Shown piece after piece: positions 54,434 through 64,000 of a stretch of DNA of 64,000 nucleotides. This stretch comes from Lysobacter sp. (GTDB lineage Bacteria > Pseudomonadota > Gammaproteobacteria > Xanthomonadales > Xanthomonadaceae). The notes beneath the pieces are model-generated. The model did no database searches and was not told where the DNA came from. It saw only the letters and a program-made list of their open reading frames with translations. The stretch covers positions 2,061,444 to 2,125,443 of the forward strand of contig JABFRN010000001.1 of assembly GCA_013141175.1 (NCBI GenBank), given 5' to 3'. The translations under genes were made by a program, and so were the position numbers. Every line of letters starts with the position of its first letter. Position 1 is the first letter of the stretch.

Positions 54434-55573
54434 TTACTTGTTCTTCGCGGGCAGCGTCGCGTCGAATTTGTACACATCCACGCCGATCGCATAGGCGACG
54501 AAGCCGCTGTCGGTGGGCAGTACGCGGATCTTGTTCACCGCGCGGCCCATCTCCACCGGCGTCCAGTGTCTGCCGCCGTCCACGGTCTGGAAACCGCTGG
54601 TGCTGGTGCCGACCCAGCCGATGCGTTCGTCGCGGAAACCGATGCCGAATTCGCGCACCTTCGCATCGTCGACCAGCGGCAGTTCCTTCCAACTGCGACC
54701 GCCATCGGTGGTCTTCACGACATGGCGCTGGCTGCTGGCCGGGTCGGGGTCGTAGCTCTGCACCGTTGCATAACCGACTTTCGCGCTGGGGAAGCTGCCT
54801 TTCCAGGTGATTTCGAACGGGCGCTTCGATTCGTAGACGGTTTTCCAGGTGACGCCGCCGTCCTGGGTGCGGACGATGCGCGCATGCGATTTCTCCACGT
54901 CGCTGTCGCTGGCGCCGAACACCACGCCGTTCATCGCATCGAAGAATTTCACGTCGAGGATCATCGCCGTATGCGGCGTCATGTCGATGATCTTCCAGTG
55001 CTCGCCGCCATCGAGCGAACGCAGCAGCGTCGCCGGGCCGCCGACGCGACCGCCGGCATGGACGATGACGCGCTCATCGAGCTTGCCGGCATTCACGAAG
55101 CGGTTGTGCAGCACATCGATCGCGCACAGACCTTTGACCTGTTCACCGGTCAGGCCCTCGACCACGCGCCAGGTCTTGCCGCCATCGCGGGTGCGGTACA
55201 GCGGCCGGGTATCGGTGACGCCGGGAAAATAATCGATGCCGATATTGCCGGCGAAGCCGTTGTCCGCATCGACGAAGCCGACGGTACGGAAATACGTGCC
55301 CGGCTGTTCCAACTGCAGCGTCCAGGTGTTGCCGCCATCGGCGGTCGCATGGATTTTGCCGGCGCCGTTGACGTACCAGCCGTGGTCGGCATCGATGAAG
55401 TGGATGTCGTCCTGTTTGCCTTTGTAGGGTTCGGTCTGCAGTTTTTGCCACGTCGCGTCCGCAGGCAGTCGGGTCGGCGGTTTCGCGACGACCGCAGCCG
55501 AAAACGCGAGGCCGAGGACGAAGGCGACGACAGCGAAGCGGCCGGTGCCGCAGGGAATACGAAGGGTGCGCAT
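54434..55573 (-). CDS. BNR/YCF48-type repeat beta-propeller, exported
   Basis: The ATG at 55573 begins MRTLRIPCGTGRFAVVAFVL, a signal peptide (about 31 residues, ending AVVA). The mature 348 residues contain repeated blades with the words DGGNTW, DGGKTW, DGGEHW, DGGVTW, DGGRSW and DGGRHW, the BNR/Asp-box pattern, suggesting a six- or seven-bladed propeller like YCF48/HCF136-type assembly factors or sialidase-like proteins. No catalytic Asp/Tyr set was identified, so an assembly or binding role is as likely as hydrolysis. Confidence 0.85.
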   Translation of the reverse strand: MRTLRIPCGTGRFAVVAFVLGLAFSAAVVAKPPTRLPADATWQKLQTEPYKGKQDDIHFIDADHGWYVNGAGKIHATADGGNTWTLQLEQPGTYFRTVGFVDADNGFAGNIGIDYFPGVTDTRPLYRTRDGGKTWRVVEGLTGEQVKGLCAIDVLHNRFVNAGKLDERVIVHAGGRVGGPATLLRSLDGGEHWKIIDMTPHTAMILDVKFFDAMNGVVFGASDSDVEKSHARIVRTQDGGVTWKTVYESKRPFEITWKGSFPSAKVGYATVQSYDPDPASSQRHVVKTTDGGRSWKELPLVDDAKVREFGIGFRDERIGWVGTSTSGFQTVDGGRHWTPVEMGRAVNKIRVLPTDSGFVAYAIGVDVYKFDATLPAKNK

Positions 55574-55745
55574 GGGCGTCGTCGCGATCGATGGGAGCGT
55601 GCAGGGATGCTCCGCTCGACGTGCATGCGGGGACACTGCCAGAGGTCATGCCGGCACATCGGGGTTGCCGGCAGCGCATCGCACAGACAGCAACGGCGAC
55701 CTCGCGGTCGCCGTTGCGTTGCGTCGCCGATGCGTTCGCCGACGT

Positions 55746-58700
55746 TTACCTCATCACGAACACCACCGCCGTGCGCGGAGGAACACTGAAGCGACCGCTG
55801 ACGCTGTCGTAGGTCGCCTGCGCGGCGCGACGATCGGCGGCGTCGTGGGCGAGATGCACCGGATGCAGGCGATAGCGCTTGCCGGCCTCCTCGGCGATCG
55901 TCAGCGATTGCGGCACCTTGTCGACGTTGACGAAGTACAGCACTTCGCGGAAGCCGGCGCCGTGATAGCCATTGCCGTCGAGATGCGCCGTCAACACCGT
56001 CGCGACCTGGCCGCTGCCGGTGTTGCGGAACGCCAGACGCTGTTTGATCTCGGCGGCGGTGCGCAGGCGGAACAGGCGCGAACTGGCGCGGATCTTCATC
56101 AGGTCGCGGAACGCGTCGCGGGTCCAGCGGATCTCGGTGTCGGTCGGCTTGATCTCCGCGTTCGCCAGCAGCGGACCCATCACCGACCAGTTGCCGCCGT
56201 TGTCGCCCTGCGGCGGCAGACCGGCGGCGAAGCCGTTGTCGCTGTAGCTCCAATCGATGCGGTTGAACCAGTCGCCGCTGTCGTAGCTGTTGCGGTCCAG
56301 CGACTTGCTGCGCAGCGTGTCCACGCCGGCATGGAAGTACGACACGCCCTGGCTGAAACTGTTGATCGCGGCGCCGAGGATCTGCACTCGCGCGCGGTCC
56401 TCGCGGCTGGTGGCGGTGGGCAGCTTGAACGCGTTGTTGTCGAACAGCGTCCAGTTGTCGTGGTTCTCGACGTAGTTCACCACTTCCTGCGGATCGACGA
56501 CGTAGCCGGCCGGCTGGCCGCCGTAGTCGATCTGGTCGAGGCGCAGCGAAGCATCCCAGTGCGTGGTCATCACGTAATCGCGGATCGAACCCGCCAGGCC
56601 GACCTTGATCACGTCGCCCGACCACATCAGGTCGTTGCGGCTCTTGTTGCCGCCGCTGCCGTTGTCGTCGTAATGCATGCCGTTGATGTAGCCCTGGTTG
56701 CTGCGCAGCGCATTGCCGCTGTCGAAACCCGAGCCGCCACGGACATGGTCGCGGGCGCGGTCGCTGAAGGTGCCGATGCCGCTGCCGTTGAGCGACAGCT
56801 GCGAGGCCTGCACGAAGCGCGCGCCGTTGGCGACCTCGCCGAAGTTCCAGCCTTCGCCGATCAACTGCACCGGATGGCCTGCGGCGACGGAGACTTCATC
56901 GCGCAGCCGTTCCATCACCGCGCGCGGCTGATGGCCCATCAGGTCGAAGCGGAACGAATCGATGCGGTACTGCGTGGCCCAGGTCTTGACCGAATCGATC
57001 ATCAACTTGGCCATCATCCGGTTTTCGGTCGCGGTGTTCTCGCAGCAGGTCGAGCGCTCGATGTCGCCCGCGACGTTGAGGCGCTGGTAGTAGCCGGGCA
57101 CGATGCGGTCGAGGACCGATTTGTCGTTCTGCCCCGACGCGCTGGTGTGGTTGTAGACCACGTCCATGCCCACGCGCAGGCCCGACGAATTCAGCGCCAT
57201 CACCATTGCGCGGAATTCGCGGATGCGCGCGGCGCCGTCGTCGGCGTTGCTGGCGAAGCTGCCTTCCGGCGCGGTGAAGTGCCACGGATCGTAGCCCCAG
57301 TTGAAGCAGTCGTCGGCGCGCGCGGCGCCGGCTGCGGCCTGCTGCGCTTCGGAGTCCGGCGCGGCATTCGGGATCGTCGGCGTGATGCAGCCTTGCTCCG
57401 GCGTGCTGGCGAAATCGAACACCGGCAGCAGGTGCACATCGGTCACGCCCGCGCGCGCGAGCCCGCGCAGGTGGCGCATGCCGTTGGAGTTCGCTTCGGT
57501 GAACGCGAGATACTTGCCGCGATTGCGCGCGCTGACCGTGTTGTCGTTGGCGGAGAAATCGCGCACGTGCAGTTCGTAGATCGACATGTCCTCCTGCGCG
57601 CGGACCGCATCCGGCGACGAGGCGTGGCGCCAGCCCGGCGGCATCAGCCATGGCGAATCCAGATCGGCGATGTAGCTGCGCTGCGAGTTCGCGTTGAGGC
57701 TGATCGAGTACGGATCGGTGACCAGATTGCGGACCACGCCGACGCCGCGCACGAACACTTCCACCGCGTATCTGTAGTAGAGGCCGCGCGGCCTGTCGTC
57801 GTCATCGTCGTCGTCGTCATCGCCATGACGGCCGTGGTTGCGCGGATCGAAGCGCCAGACACCGGTGGCGGCGTCGAAGCTCATCGCGTCTTCGCTGTGC
57901 GCCACGCCCTGCGCGCCGTAGGTGCAGAGCGTGACCTTGCGTGCGGTCGGCGCCCAGAGCTTGAACGCCGCACGGTTGCGGTCGAACGATACGCCGAGAT
58001 CGTCCACCGCTTCGGCAGCGGCATAGCGGTCGTCCAGCGCGCCGGCCAGCTGCGGCGTGGTCGCGCCCAGCACCTTGCCGTCGGCGTCTTCCTGCACCAG
58101 CACGAGCTGCTGCTTCAGCACATCGCCCAGTCGCGCTTCGTCCGCGGCGTTCACCGCCAGCACCACGCCGGCGTCGAGATATTTGAAGCGTTCCGCCGCA
58201 TCCGCCGGCACGCTGCCGCCGATCTGCAGCGTCAGTGCACCATCGGCGCCGGTTACCGGCTGTCCGCGCGGCGCGAGGATCTGTCCGTTCGCGGAGTGAT
58301 ACAGCTTGAACGTGCCGAAATCGTCGGCCAGCGGCCACTTCAGCAGATTACGGGTGAGCCATGCCGCGCGCGCATCGGTGGTGGAAACACGGCGGGTGTT
58401 CGGCGGCGCGGTGAACACCGTCGGCGTGCCCTGTACCAGCCAGACCTGGCCGACGCGGTTGCTGATCGACAGCGCCGCGTAACTCACGCGGATGTTGTCG
58501 TTCCAGCCGTCCTTGTTGTTGACGCCGCCGTTCGGATTCGACGGCAGGCCGTGGATGATGAATTCGACCGCGCTGCGGTTGGCGTCGCCCTGCGGATTGA
58601 GCACCGGCAGATCGAACACGATCTCGCTGCTGCCGGTCGCGTAGCCCGGCATCGACGCCAGCGGCACCGGATTGCCCCACTGCTCGAGCGCCAGTCCTGC

Positions 58701-59402
58701 GAGGCGCGACGGATCGATCCCGCTGCTCGGCCACAGGTGCAGGCCCCACTGGTCGTAGGCGCTGTCGAAGCGCTTGTAGTGCACGCGCACGGTGTCGATG
58801 TCCGGCGTGCTGCCCAGCGGATTGCTGCGATACACGCTGGCATCGCCGGAGCGCAGCCAGAACTCGCCGCCGTCGGTGAATTTCAGCGTGCGGTCGACGC
58901 CGGGATCGCCGCCCTGTCCCGGTGGATGCACGATGAAACCGAAACCCGCAGCCGCCGGGTGGGCGAACTGGGTGGCCTGCAGATCGAAATACGCGCCATA
59001 GCTGTCGATGCCCGCGCGCACCAGCGGCGCATTCCACGACACGCCCGGATAATCGGCGATGTACTGGCCGGCGTCGTTGACCTGCCACAGATGCAGACCC
59101 CAGTCGCCGTAGTTGCCGTCCGGCCGGTTGTAGTGGATGCGCACGTCGATCGGCGCGCCGTCGCGCGGCGGATTCGGCACCGGCGTGAGGATCGTACTCG
59201 CGGTGCTCGCGTCGCAGATGCCGCTGGTCGCACCGCTGTTGTTTGCGGTGCCGGCGAAATCGTCGAGCGCGGTGGTTTTGGCCGCGCCGGTCAGCGTGCC
59301 GCCATCGCTCAGCGGCAGATCGCAGGCCGCGAGCAACAGGGTCAGGAAGAAAACGAGCATCGCCGAAAGCGCATTGCTTCGGCGGATCGGTATCGTGCGC
59401 AT
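55746..59402 (-). CDS. pulA: Pullulanase-type alpha-1,6-glucosidase, lipoprotein
   Basis: From the ATG at 59402 (GGAGG upstream) the protein has 1218 residues. A lipoprotein signal ([12 protein letters not shown], Cys near 27) is followed by carbohydrate-binding PUD/CBM-like modules (residues 55-330), a CBM48-like region, and a GH13 catalytic domain with [35 protein letters not shown] (nucleophile Asp), [10 protein letters not shown] (acid Glu) and VENHDNW. Size and order match TIGR02103-type secreted pullulanases that debranch starch or glycogen. A run of nine Asp residues lies near residue 530, inside the CBM48-like region, and is encoded by a GAC/GAT trinucleotide run near 57797-57826. It is divergent from the glycosidase-like gene. 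Confidence 0.93.
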   Translation of the reverse strand: MRTIPIRRSNALSAMLVFFLTLLLAACDLPLSDGGTLTGAAKTTALDDFAGTANNSGATSGICDASTASTILTPVPNPPRDGAPIDVRIHYNRPDGNYGDWGLHLWQVNDAGQYIADYPGVSWNAPLVRAGIDSYGAYFDLQATQFAHPAAAGFGFIVHPPGQGGDPGVDRTLKFTDGGEFWLRSGDASVYRSNPLGSTPDIDTVRVHYKRFDSAYDQWGLHLWPSSGIDPSRLAGLALEQWGNPVPLASMPGYATGSSEIVFDLPVLNPQGDANRSAVEFIIHGLPSNPNGGVNNKDGWNDNIRVSYAALSISNRVGQVWLVQGTPTVFTAPPNTRRVSTTDARAAWLTRNLLKWPLADDFGTFKLYHSANGQILAPRGQPVTGADGALTLQIGGSVPADAAERFKYLDAGVVLAVNAADEARLGDVLKQQLVLVQEDADGKVLGATTPQLAGALDDRYAAAEAVDDLGVSFDRNRAAFKLWAPTARKVTLCTYGAQGVAHSEDAMSFDAATGVWRFDPRNHGRHGDDDDDDDDDRPRGLYYRYAVEVFVRGVGVVRNLVTDPYSISLNANSQRSYIADLDSPWLMPPGWRHASSPDAVRAQEDMSIYELHVRDFSANDNTVSARNRGKYLAFTEANSNGMRHLRGLARAGVTDVHLLPVFDFASTPEQGCITPTIPNAAPDSEAQQAAAGAARADDCFNWGYDPWHFTAPEGSFASNADDGAARIREFRAMVMALNSSGLRVGMDVVYNHTSASGQNDKSVLDRIVPGYYQRLNVAGDIERSTCCENTATENRMMAKLMIDSVKTWATQYRIDSFRFDLMGHQPRAVMERLRDEVSVAAGHPVQLIGEGWNFGEVANGARFVQASQLSLNGSGIGTFSDRARDHVRGGSGFDSGNALRSNQGYINGMHYDDNGSGGNKSRNDLMWSGDVIKVGLAGSIRDYVMTTHWDASLRLDQIDYGGQPAGYVVDPQEVVNYVENHDNWTLFDNNAFKLPTATSREDRARVQILGAAINSFSQGVSYFHAGVDTLRSKSLDRNSYDSGDWFNRIDWSYSDNGFAAGLPPQGDNGGNWSVMGPLLANAEIKPTDTEIRWTRDAFRDLMKIRASSRLFRLRTAAEIKQRLAFRNTGSGQVATVLTAHLDGNGYHGAGFREVLYFVNVDKVPQSLTIAEEAGKRYRLHPVHLAHDAADRRAAQATYDSVSGRFSVPPRTAVVFVMR

Positions 59403-59722
59403 CTTGGCCTCCAGGGCACATCGCATCGGGAATGCGGCGCGGGCGCGGGATGTTGTGCATTGCAGCAAAAAACGCTGCGGAACATGCGGCAGATCGTGCG
59501 CAGCGTCGGGTCGACAGGCGTTGCACTGTCGGCGATCCGCGCGGGGAGCACAAGGCAAGAGGCGGCGCCTGCAAACGTATTCTCGAAATACAGGCCGTGG
59601 CTCATGCCGGGGATGGCGTGGTCACTCCGCAGCGTGCTCCGGAGGCGATGTCCTGTTTCATCCGCCACTGGCGACTGATGATCCGGCGGCAAACAGCCGT
59701 CGATGAAAAGGAGAATCACCCG
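59403..59722. promoter_or_regulatory. Divergent control region between pullulanase and secreted glycosidase-like gene
   Basis: The 320-base gap holds both promoters. A dyad GCAGC-AAAAAAC-GCTGC (59462-59478) inside TTGCAGC...GCTGCGG may be an operator for one of the two divergent genes, though no known regulator site is matched. A clear AAGGAG lies before 59723. No gene was seen. Confidence 0.4.
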
Positions 59723-61186
59723 ATGCGTAGATTCATCGCAAGCGTGCAGGCGGTCGTGCTGGCCTGCGGATTACTGTCCATGATCCATACCCCCGATGCG
59801 AACGCGCAGGTTGCGCGCACGGTCGGCATCTTCTACGTGATATCGCACTGTCCCGCCAAAGCGGGCACCTACAATCTCAGCAATATCCTCGAAAGCGATA
59901 ATCCGAGTGCCCTGGGTCCCCTGAACTCTACGCATTGGTGGGGGATGCCGAGGGCCGGTTACTACTGCCTGTCGCAGAACGACGCGCTGCTGAGGGAACA
60001 CGCCACCCTGCTGAAGGCGGCGGGCATCGACTATATCTATGTCGATATCACCAACTGGCCCGATACGCAGAGCATCGACGCCGACAGGATGATCGTGCAG
60101 CCGTTCGAGCGTCTGCTGGCGGTATGGGGCGGGATGGGCGCGGGCAATACGCCGAAGATCATTCCGTGGGTGACGGTGTCGCCGAATGCGCCGCCGGCCG
60201 GCGCGAAGGACACGATCGAGTACGCGCGATTGAAGATGACCGGCAGCGCGCTGGCGTTCCTCTCCAACAACAAGCCCGTGGTGTTCGTCGCGCCGCGCGA
60301 TGGCAGCTATGCGGTTGCCAAGATCGCCAGTTACGCCGCCACGCTGACGACCGTGAAGATGTGGGCGCAGGACCCCAACGGCGGCGCTATCGACGCATGG
60401 GGATTCATCTCGGGCTGCAGCAACTGGCCCGCATTCAAGGCCAGCCGTGGACAGTCCGCCTGCAACCAGCGCGGCAGTGCGGACGGTCAGCAGATTTCGG
60501 TGGCGCCCGCGTTCGCGTTGAACTGGATCAGCTACGAGCCGACGGCGGTGTCGAAGTTCAACGGCATGACGTTCCTGAGACAGATGGAAACCGCGCGGTT
60601 GTCCAACCGGCCCTACGTGATGATCACCGGATGGAACGAATGGGTCGTGCAGCGGGTCTCGTGGCCCGGCTACGGCGACCGGCTCTTCACCGATCAATAC
60701 AACCAGGAATACAACCGCGATCTCGAGCCGGCCGCGCGTTCCGGCACGCTCTACTACGATCTGTTGAAGCGTTCGGTCGCCGCACTGCGCAACAACACCA
60801 GCGTGACCGCACTGGCCGGCAGTTTCGGCCAGACCAGGGGCGTGATCGATGGTGTGGTCAGCAACCGGGTCAACGGCTGGGCGTGTTCGTACGGCGCGCG
60901 GATTCCGGTCGATGTGCATCTCTACGTACGCAGTTCGACCGGCGTCAGCACGGGCATCGGCGCCTATACCTCGGATTTCGCCAGCACGACCGATGCCGAC
61001 CGCATCGCAGTCGCGAACGCCTGTGGTTCGGACGGCGTGGCCTATCGTTTCTCGATCCGTTTGCCGCTGTCGGTGCGTCAAGCGCATCAGGGCAAGAAGA
61101 TCCACGTCTACGGTATCCATCCGACCGGCGCATTGCCGAACAATCCGGTCGGCAATTCAGGCGTGTTTCCGGTGCCCGCGCCATAA
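59723..61186 (+). CDS. Secreted GH99/GH71-like glycosidase with C-terminal jelly-roll-like domain
   Basis: The 487-residue protein has a signal peptide (about residues 1-29, ending NAQA-like) and a probable TIM-barrel: GIFYVISHCPAKAG, STHWWGMPRAGYYCL, LLKAAGIDYIYVDITNW and YVMITGWNEWVVQRV, the GWNEW word being typical of GH99/WbsX-type proteins. The last 110 residues (VSNRVNGWACSYGARIPVDVHLYV, HQGKKIHVYGIHPTG) form an independent beta domain, often attached to secreted proteins in bacteria. The start at 59723 has AAGGAG upstream. Substrate unknown. Confidence 0.72.
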   Translation: MRRFIASVQAVVLACGLLSMIHTPDANAQVARTVGIFYVISHCPAKAGTYNLSNILESDNPSALGPLNSTHWWGMPRAGYYCLSQNDALLREHATLLKAAGIDYIYVDITNWPDTQSIDADRMIVQPFERLLAVWGGMGAGNTPKIIPWVTVSPNAPPAGAKDTIEYARLKMTGSALAFLSNNKPVVFVAPRDGSYAVAKIASYAATLTTVKMWAQDPNGGAIDAWGFISGCSNWPAFKASRGQSACNQRGSADGQQISVAPAFALNWISYEPTAVSKFNGMTFLRQMETARLSNRPYVMITGWNEWVVQRVSWPGYGDRLFTDQYNQEYNRDLEPAARSGTLYYDLLKRSVAALRNNTSVTALAGSFGQTRGVIDGVVSNRVNGWACSYGARIPVDVHLYVRSSTGVSTGIGAYTSDFASTTDADRIAVANACGSDGVAYRFSIRLPLSVRQAHQGKKIHVYGIHPTGALPNNPVGNSGVFPVPAP

Positions 61187-61256
61187 CCGGGCGCAATGAC
61201 GAAGGCAGCGCGGTGCGGTGGCGGACGATCCGCTGCCGCATCGCGACGGTTCCTGC

Positions 61257-61739
61257 TCACGGGTGTCCGGTGGATATGTCGTTGGATGCGTTGGGCGTTT
61301 TGAGGTTGCGGAGCGCGTGCAGGCCGACGAACGTTCCCAACGGCGGCGACAGGATGCTGAGCCATGCGAAGACCATCAGCGCGCTGCGCTGTCTGGCATA
61401 TCGGAACACCGCAGCGGCGATCGCGAACTGTATGGCGCCCGAGGCGAGGAGCAGCAGCAGGAACGCCATCAACAGCCATTTGCCGAATGCGCCGATCAGG
61501 GTGCCGCCGAACGACAGATACGCGGCTTCGACGAAGGTCTGGTCGCCCCACTGGGTCTTCCAATCGTCGGCGAGCCACTGCATCACGAACACGGTGCCGA
61601 TCACATGGAGGATCGTGGCGACGACGTGATACGTCGCATTGCGGCGCTGCCATGGCGCGATGGCCTTGTGCCCGGGAACCGCGAGCGGCAGCGGCGGGAG
61701 TGGGGGTGGCGGCAGATTGGGCGGAGAGGGACGATGCAT
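61257..61739 (-). CDS. Small membrane protein with Pro-rich start
   Basis: The ATG at 61739 gives 160 residues (another at 61766). After a Pro-rich segment (HRPSPPNLPPPPLPP) there are four hydrophobic spans, including YHVVATILHVIGTVFVMQWLA, GTLIGAFGKWLLMAFLLLLLA and SALMVFAWLSILSPPLGTFV. No family recognised. It is downstream of the ankyrin lipoprotein on the same strand, so it may belong to the same unit, possibly as a membrane partner. Confidence 0.68.
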   Translation of the reverse strand: MHRPSPPNLPPPPLPPLPLAVPGHKAIAPWQRRNATYHVVATILHVIGTVFVMQWLADDWKTQWGDQTFVEAAYLSFGGTLIGAFGKWLLMAFLLLLLASGAIQFAIAAAVFRYARQRSALMVFAWLSILSPPLGTFVGLHALRNLKTPNASNDISTGHP

Positions 61740-61829
61740 GCGGGAGGACGTCCGGGATGCGGCCATGATACGTGGGCGATCATGACATGGACGATCATGA
61801 CGCGGCCGATCGCGTCGCAGCCCCGGCAT

Positions 61830-62717
61830 TCAAAGCAGCGGGACGTCTTTCTCTTCGTACGGGAATTTGAACGCCTTGCGCATGTCCCGCAGATGTTCGG
61901 GCATGGGTGGACGCGCGATGCCCTTGTCGCGGAGCCAGTGCTGGCAACGACGCTGCCATTCCGTGGTGGCGGGGCTGCCCGGATGCCAGTAGATGTCGGC
62001 GATGACCGGCGTGTAGCTGTGCTTCGAATCGGCGCCACGGGTGATCTTCGTGGGATCCGCACCGTGCTGCAGCAGCCAGTAGGTCTGCTCGAAACCACCG
62101 CGACCGCTGTACCAGTCGATCGGCCGTCCCGACCACGACGCGCCGTGGATGTCCGCGCCGCGTTCGATCAGAAGCTTCACGTTCTGCCACTGGTTCTGTT
62201 TGATGAAGGCGATATACGTCAGCGGTTCATCGTTGCCGTTGCGGGTGTTCGGGTCGCCGCCATGATCGAGCAACAGTCGCAGGTAGATCGGATCCTCTTC
62301 CTGCGCCGCGTAGACCATCGCGTTTTCGTAGCTGAAGTAGCGGCCACCGCTGCCGTCCTTGTACTGCTTGTCGACGTATTCCGGGCGGCGCGCATCGGGG
62401 TCGGCGCCGTTGTCCAGCATCGCTTTCAGCCCTTCGGGATTGCGCGTGTATACCGGCCATGCGATCAGCGGCAGGCCTTCGTCCCTGGCGAAGATCGTGT
62501 CGGGGTCGACCTTCTCGTCGCGCATCAGTCGGCGGATGGTGTCGGTCTGTCCGTGCTCGGCCGCGATCGCCAGTTCCAGGCCTTTGCCTTCGAACCTCCG
62601 TTCCGCGCCGTGCTCGGAGCGACGGCTGTCGTCCGAAGCCGATAGCGGCGCTGCGCACCCGCTCAGGGTCGCGATGATCAGCAGGGCGATCGCCCAACGG
62701 GAGAACGACAGGCGCAT
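61830..62717 (-). CDS. Ankyrin-repeat lipoprotein, candidate immunity protein
   Basis: The 295-residue protein has a lipoprotein signal (LLIIATLSGCAAP, Cys near 21) and at least four ankyrin-type repeats (residues 45-230), with words such as GLELAIAAEHGQTDTIRRLM, LLLDHGGDPNTRNGNDEP and LLIERGADIHG. Periplasmic ankyrin-repeat lipoproteins often neutralise lipase toxins delivered by type IV or VI secretion. It is divergent from the lipase-like gene, separated by 129 bases, which fits a toxin-immunity pair. Confidence 0.85.
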   Translation of the reverse strand: MRLSFSRWAIALLIIATLSGCAAPLSASDDSRRSEHGAERRFEGKGLELAIAAEHGQTDTIRRLMRDEKVDPDTIFARDEGLPLIAWPVYTRNPEGLKAMLDNGADPDARRPEYVDKQYKDGSGGRYFSYENAMVYAAQEEDPIYLRLLLDHGGDPNTRNGNDEPLTYIAFIKQNQWQNVKLLIERGADIHGASWSGRPIDWYSGRGGFEQTYWLLQHGADPTKITRGADSKHSYTPVIADIYWHPGSPATTEWQRRCQHWLRDKGIARPPMPEHLRDMRKAFKFPYEEKDVPLL

Positions 62718-62846
62718 GGCGGGCCGGGTGGGGGAAGAGCCGACGCAATAAATAGCAGAAACCCGGGCCTGCGGTATGAATCGGGCCGGATGCTATCAAC
62801 GGATACGCTAGGATGGGAGCAAACGCCCGTGCCCAGGAGCTGCACC

Positions 62847-64000
62847 GTGACCGAGCCCACTCAGGATGCCGTACGCGCCGAGCGCGAAATTCAGGACCGT
62901 TTGCTCTCCGGGCTGCGTGGCGCCGGCAAGGGTGGCGAGGCGGACAAGCTTGCGCAGGGGTATCACGCGCAGCGCATGGCCGGCCTGGCGGAGGACGTGT
63001 ACGAATCCGCGCGCGGCGAAGGCAAGCCCCCGGCGGGCTGGACCCGCGCCAGCGAACACCCCGAGCAACTGCGCGCACTGGCGCCGCAGCTGACCGACAA
63101 GCAGATCGCCGACATGCTGCATCCGGACAAGTCCGGCTATCGCGCCGAAGTCTATCTCCCCGACAAATCCGTGCTCGGGCCCGATGCCAAACCGGTGCTG
63201 GTCTTCAAGGGTTCCACCGGCGCGATCGTGGACCCGGCCGCACCGGGCGGTCGCCGCGAAAGCGCCTCGGAAGATTTCCTCGCCAACAACATCCCGCAGG
63301 GATTGGGGCTGAAGACCGATTACTACGATCGCGCCATGGATGCCGCACGGCTGCTGCAGCGCCAACCGGATTTCAAATTCGAGATCGCCGGTCACTCGCT
63401 GGCCGGCGGCATGGCCTCTGCGGCGTCGGCGGTGACCGGTGTCGAAGCCACCACGTTCAACGCCGCCGGGCTGCATCCGAACACCGCGCAGCGCTATGCC
63501 CAGGAGAACGGGCTGACCGTCTACAACCCGCGCGACACGGTGAAGGCGTACCAGGTCGGCGGCGAAATGCTCACCGACGGACAGGCCGGCATCCAGCAGA
63601 TGAACGCCGCGCGTCGCGTCCAGGCCGGCATGCTGGCGAACGATGTCGCCACGCTGATGGAAACCCCCGGTGCCAAACAGATGGTGCAGGGCAAGATCGA
63701 CGACCTGCTGCCGCCGCACGCGCGCCGCGCCGCGAACGACACCATCGACTATCTCGCCACGCATTCGGGCAATCAGGCGCTGCGCAACCTGCCGACCGCA
63801 GCGGGCGAGATCCAGCCGCTGCTCGCGCCGAAGACCCGCGATGAACAGGGGCATCTGGTCCATCGTCCGAACGAACTCGCACTGAGCGAACTGGCGGCCT
63901 ACGCCGGCCCGTTGACCAATGTGCTCAGCGCCACCGCGATGAGCGCGCGCGCCGGCCGCGCGGTCGGCGAAGTGGTGCAGGCGCAGGGCCAGGTCGCCGA
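62847..64000 (+). CDS. Lipase-like (GxSxG) protein, candidate secreted antibacterial toxin, 3' end missing
   Basis: The GTG at 62847 has AGGAG eight bases upstream; the frame stays open to the window end, giving at least 384 residues. There is no signal peptide. Residues 60-330 have an alpha/beta hydrolase-like core: VLVFKGSTG near 116, FEIAGHSLAGGMASA near 182 (nucleophile Ser), and LTVYNPRDTVKAYQVGG near 225 (probable Asp), as in class 3 lipases and DUF2974/Mbeg1-like phospholipases. Xanthomonas type IV effectors include such phospholipases. Whether an XVIPCD signal follows cannot be seen because the gene is cut. Confidence 0.72.
   Translation, partial: MTEPTQDAVRAEREIQDRLLSGLRGAGKGGEADKLAQGYHAQRMAGLAEDVYESARGEGKPPAGWTRASEHPEQLRALAPQLTDKQIADMLHPDKSGYRAEVYLPDKSVLGPDAKPVLVFKGSTGAIVDPAAPGGRRESASEDFLANNIPQGLGLKTDYYDRAMDAARLLQRQPDFKFEIAGHSLAGGMASAASAVTGVEATTFNAAGLHPNTAQRYAQENGLTVYNPRDTVKAYQVGGEMLTDGQAGIQQMNAARRVQAGMLANDVATLMETPGAKQMVQGKIDDLLPPHARRAANDTIDYLATHSGNQALRNLPTAAGEIQPLLAPKTRDEQGHLVHRPNELALSELAAYAGPLTNVLSATAMSARAGRAVGEVVQAQGQVA

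Noticed and set aside
55545-59678. 1377-codon plus-strand open frame opposite the pullulanase
   Set aside because: High Arg/Val/Ala content without any motif; the minus strand carries complete GH13 catalytic motifs and a lipoprotein signal.

Overview
The window looks like chromosomal DNA of a GC-rich gammaproteobacterium of the Lysobacteraceae (Xanthomonadaceae), probably close to Lysobacter. This is inferred from four things: the aroQ-accB-accC order next to dsbD; the mreBCD-mrdAB block; many intergenic stem-loops whose termini read GTAG, as in the SMAG repeats of Stenotrophomonas; and two genes resembling effectors of the bacteria-killing Xanthomonadales type IV secretion system. No rRNA, tRNA, CRISPR array, transposase or phage gene was seen. 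Both window edges cut through a gene.

Layout. 0-9.9 kb is the 3' part of a hybrid polyketide/non-ribosomal peptide synthetase (KS-AT-ACP-aminotransferase-C-A-PCP-C-A-PCP) that ends without a thioesterase. 10.2-15.0 kb holds a TIGR04325-type methyltransferase, a JmjC/cupin-like oxygenase, a polysaccharide flippase and a DUF418 membrane protein; these may be tailoring/export genes or an independent surface-glycan set. 15.6-18.9 kb is a helicase/exonuclease pair resembling Bacillus MrfA-MrfB (YprA-YprB). 19.0-28.5 kb is an accessory stretch: an AT-richer lipoprotein, two tandem Pro/Ala-rich proteins with eukaryotic-looking motifs, an AT-rich orphan gene, and a membrane protein with two AAA+ modules, separated by repeat-rich gaps.

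29.3-35.8 kb is mostly core metabolism on the minus strand: dsbD with a TlpA-like thioredoxin, a Roadblock/LC7 protein, then aroQ-accB-accC (dehydroquinase and the biotin carrier/carboxylase parts of acetyl-CoA carboxylase). 35.9-39.5 kb carries an XRE regulator, a MAPEG protein, a candidate type IV effector and a PfkB kinase. A strong plus-strand terminator at 36.6 kb has no coding gene in front of it, so a small RNA is possible.

39.9-45.6 kb is the rod-shape operon mreB-mreC-mreD-mrdA-mrdB, with 4-base stop/start overlaps at mreC/mreD and mrdA/mrdB. 45.7-55.6 kb holds two short-chain dehydrogenases, a methyltransferase-like lipoprotein, an NTF2-like protein, a MOSC protein, an S41 peptidase, a translationally coupled deacetylase/unknown/AraC operon and a BNR-repeat protein. 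55.7-61.2 kb has a large lipoprotein pullulanase divergent from a secreted glycosidase-like protein. 61.3-64.0 kb ends with a membrane protein, an ankyrin-repeat lipoprotein and, divergently, a lipase-like gene; this looks like a toxin-immunity locus.

The best places to look for something new are the TE-less aminotransferase-containing synthetase, the two Pro-rich proteins at 20.6-22.8 kb, the candidate effectors at 37.3 and 62.8 kb with the ankyrin lipoprotein beside the latter, and the candidate small RNA near 36.5 kb. Functional statements rest on motifs read by eye, without database searches.
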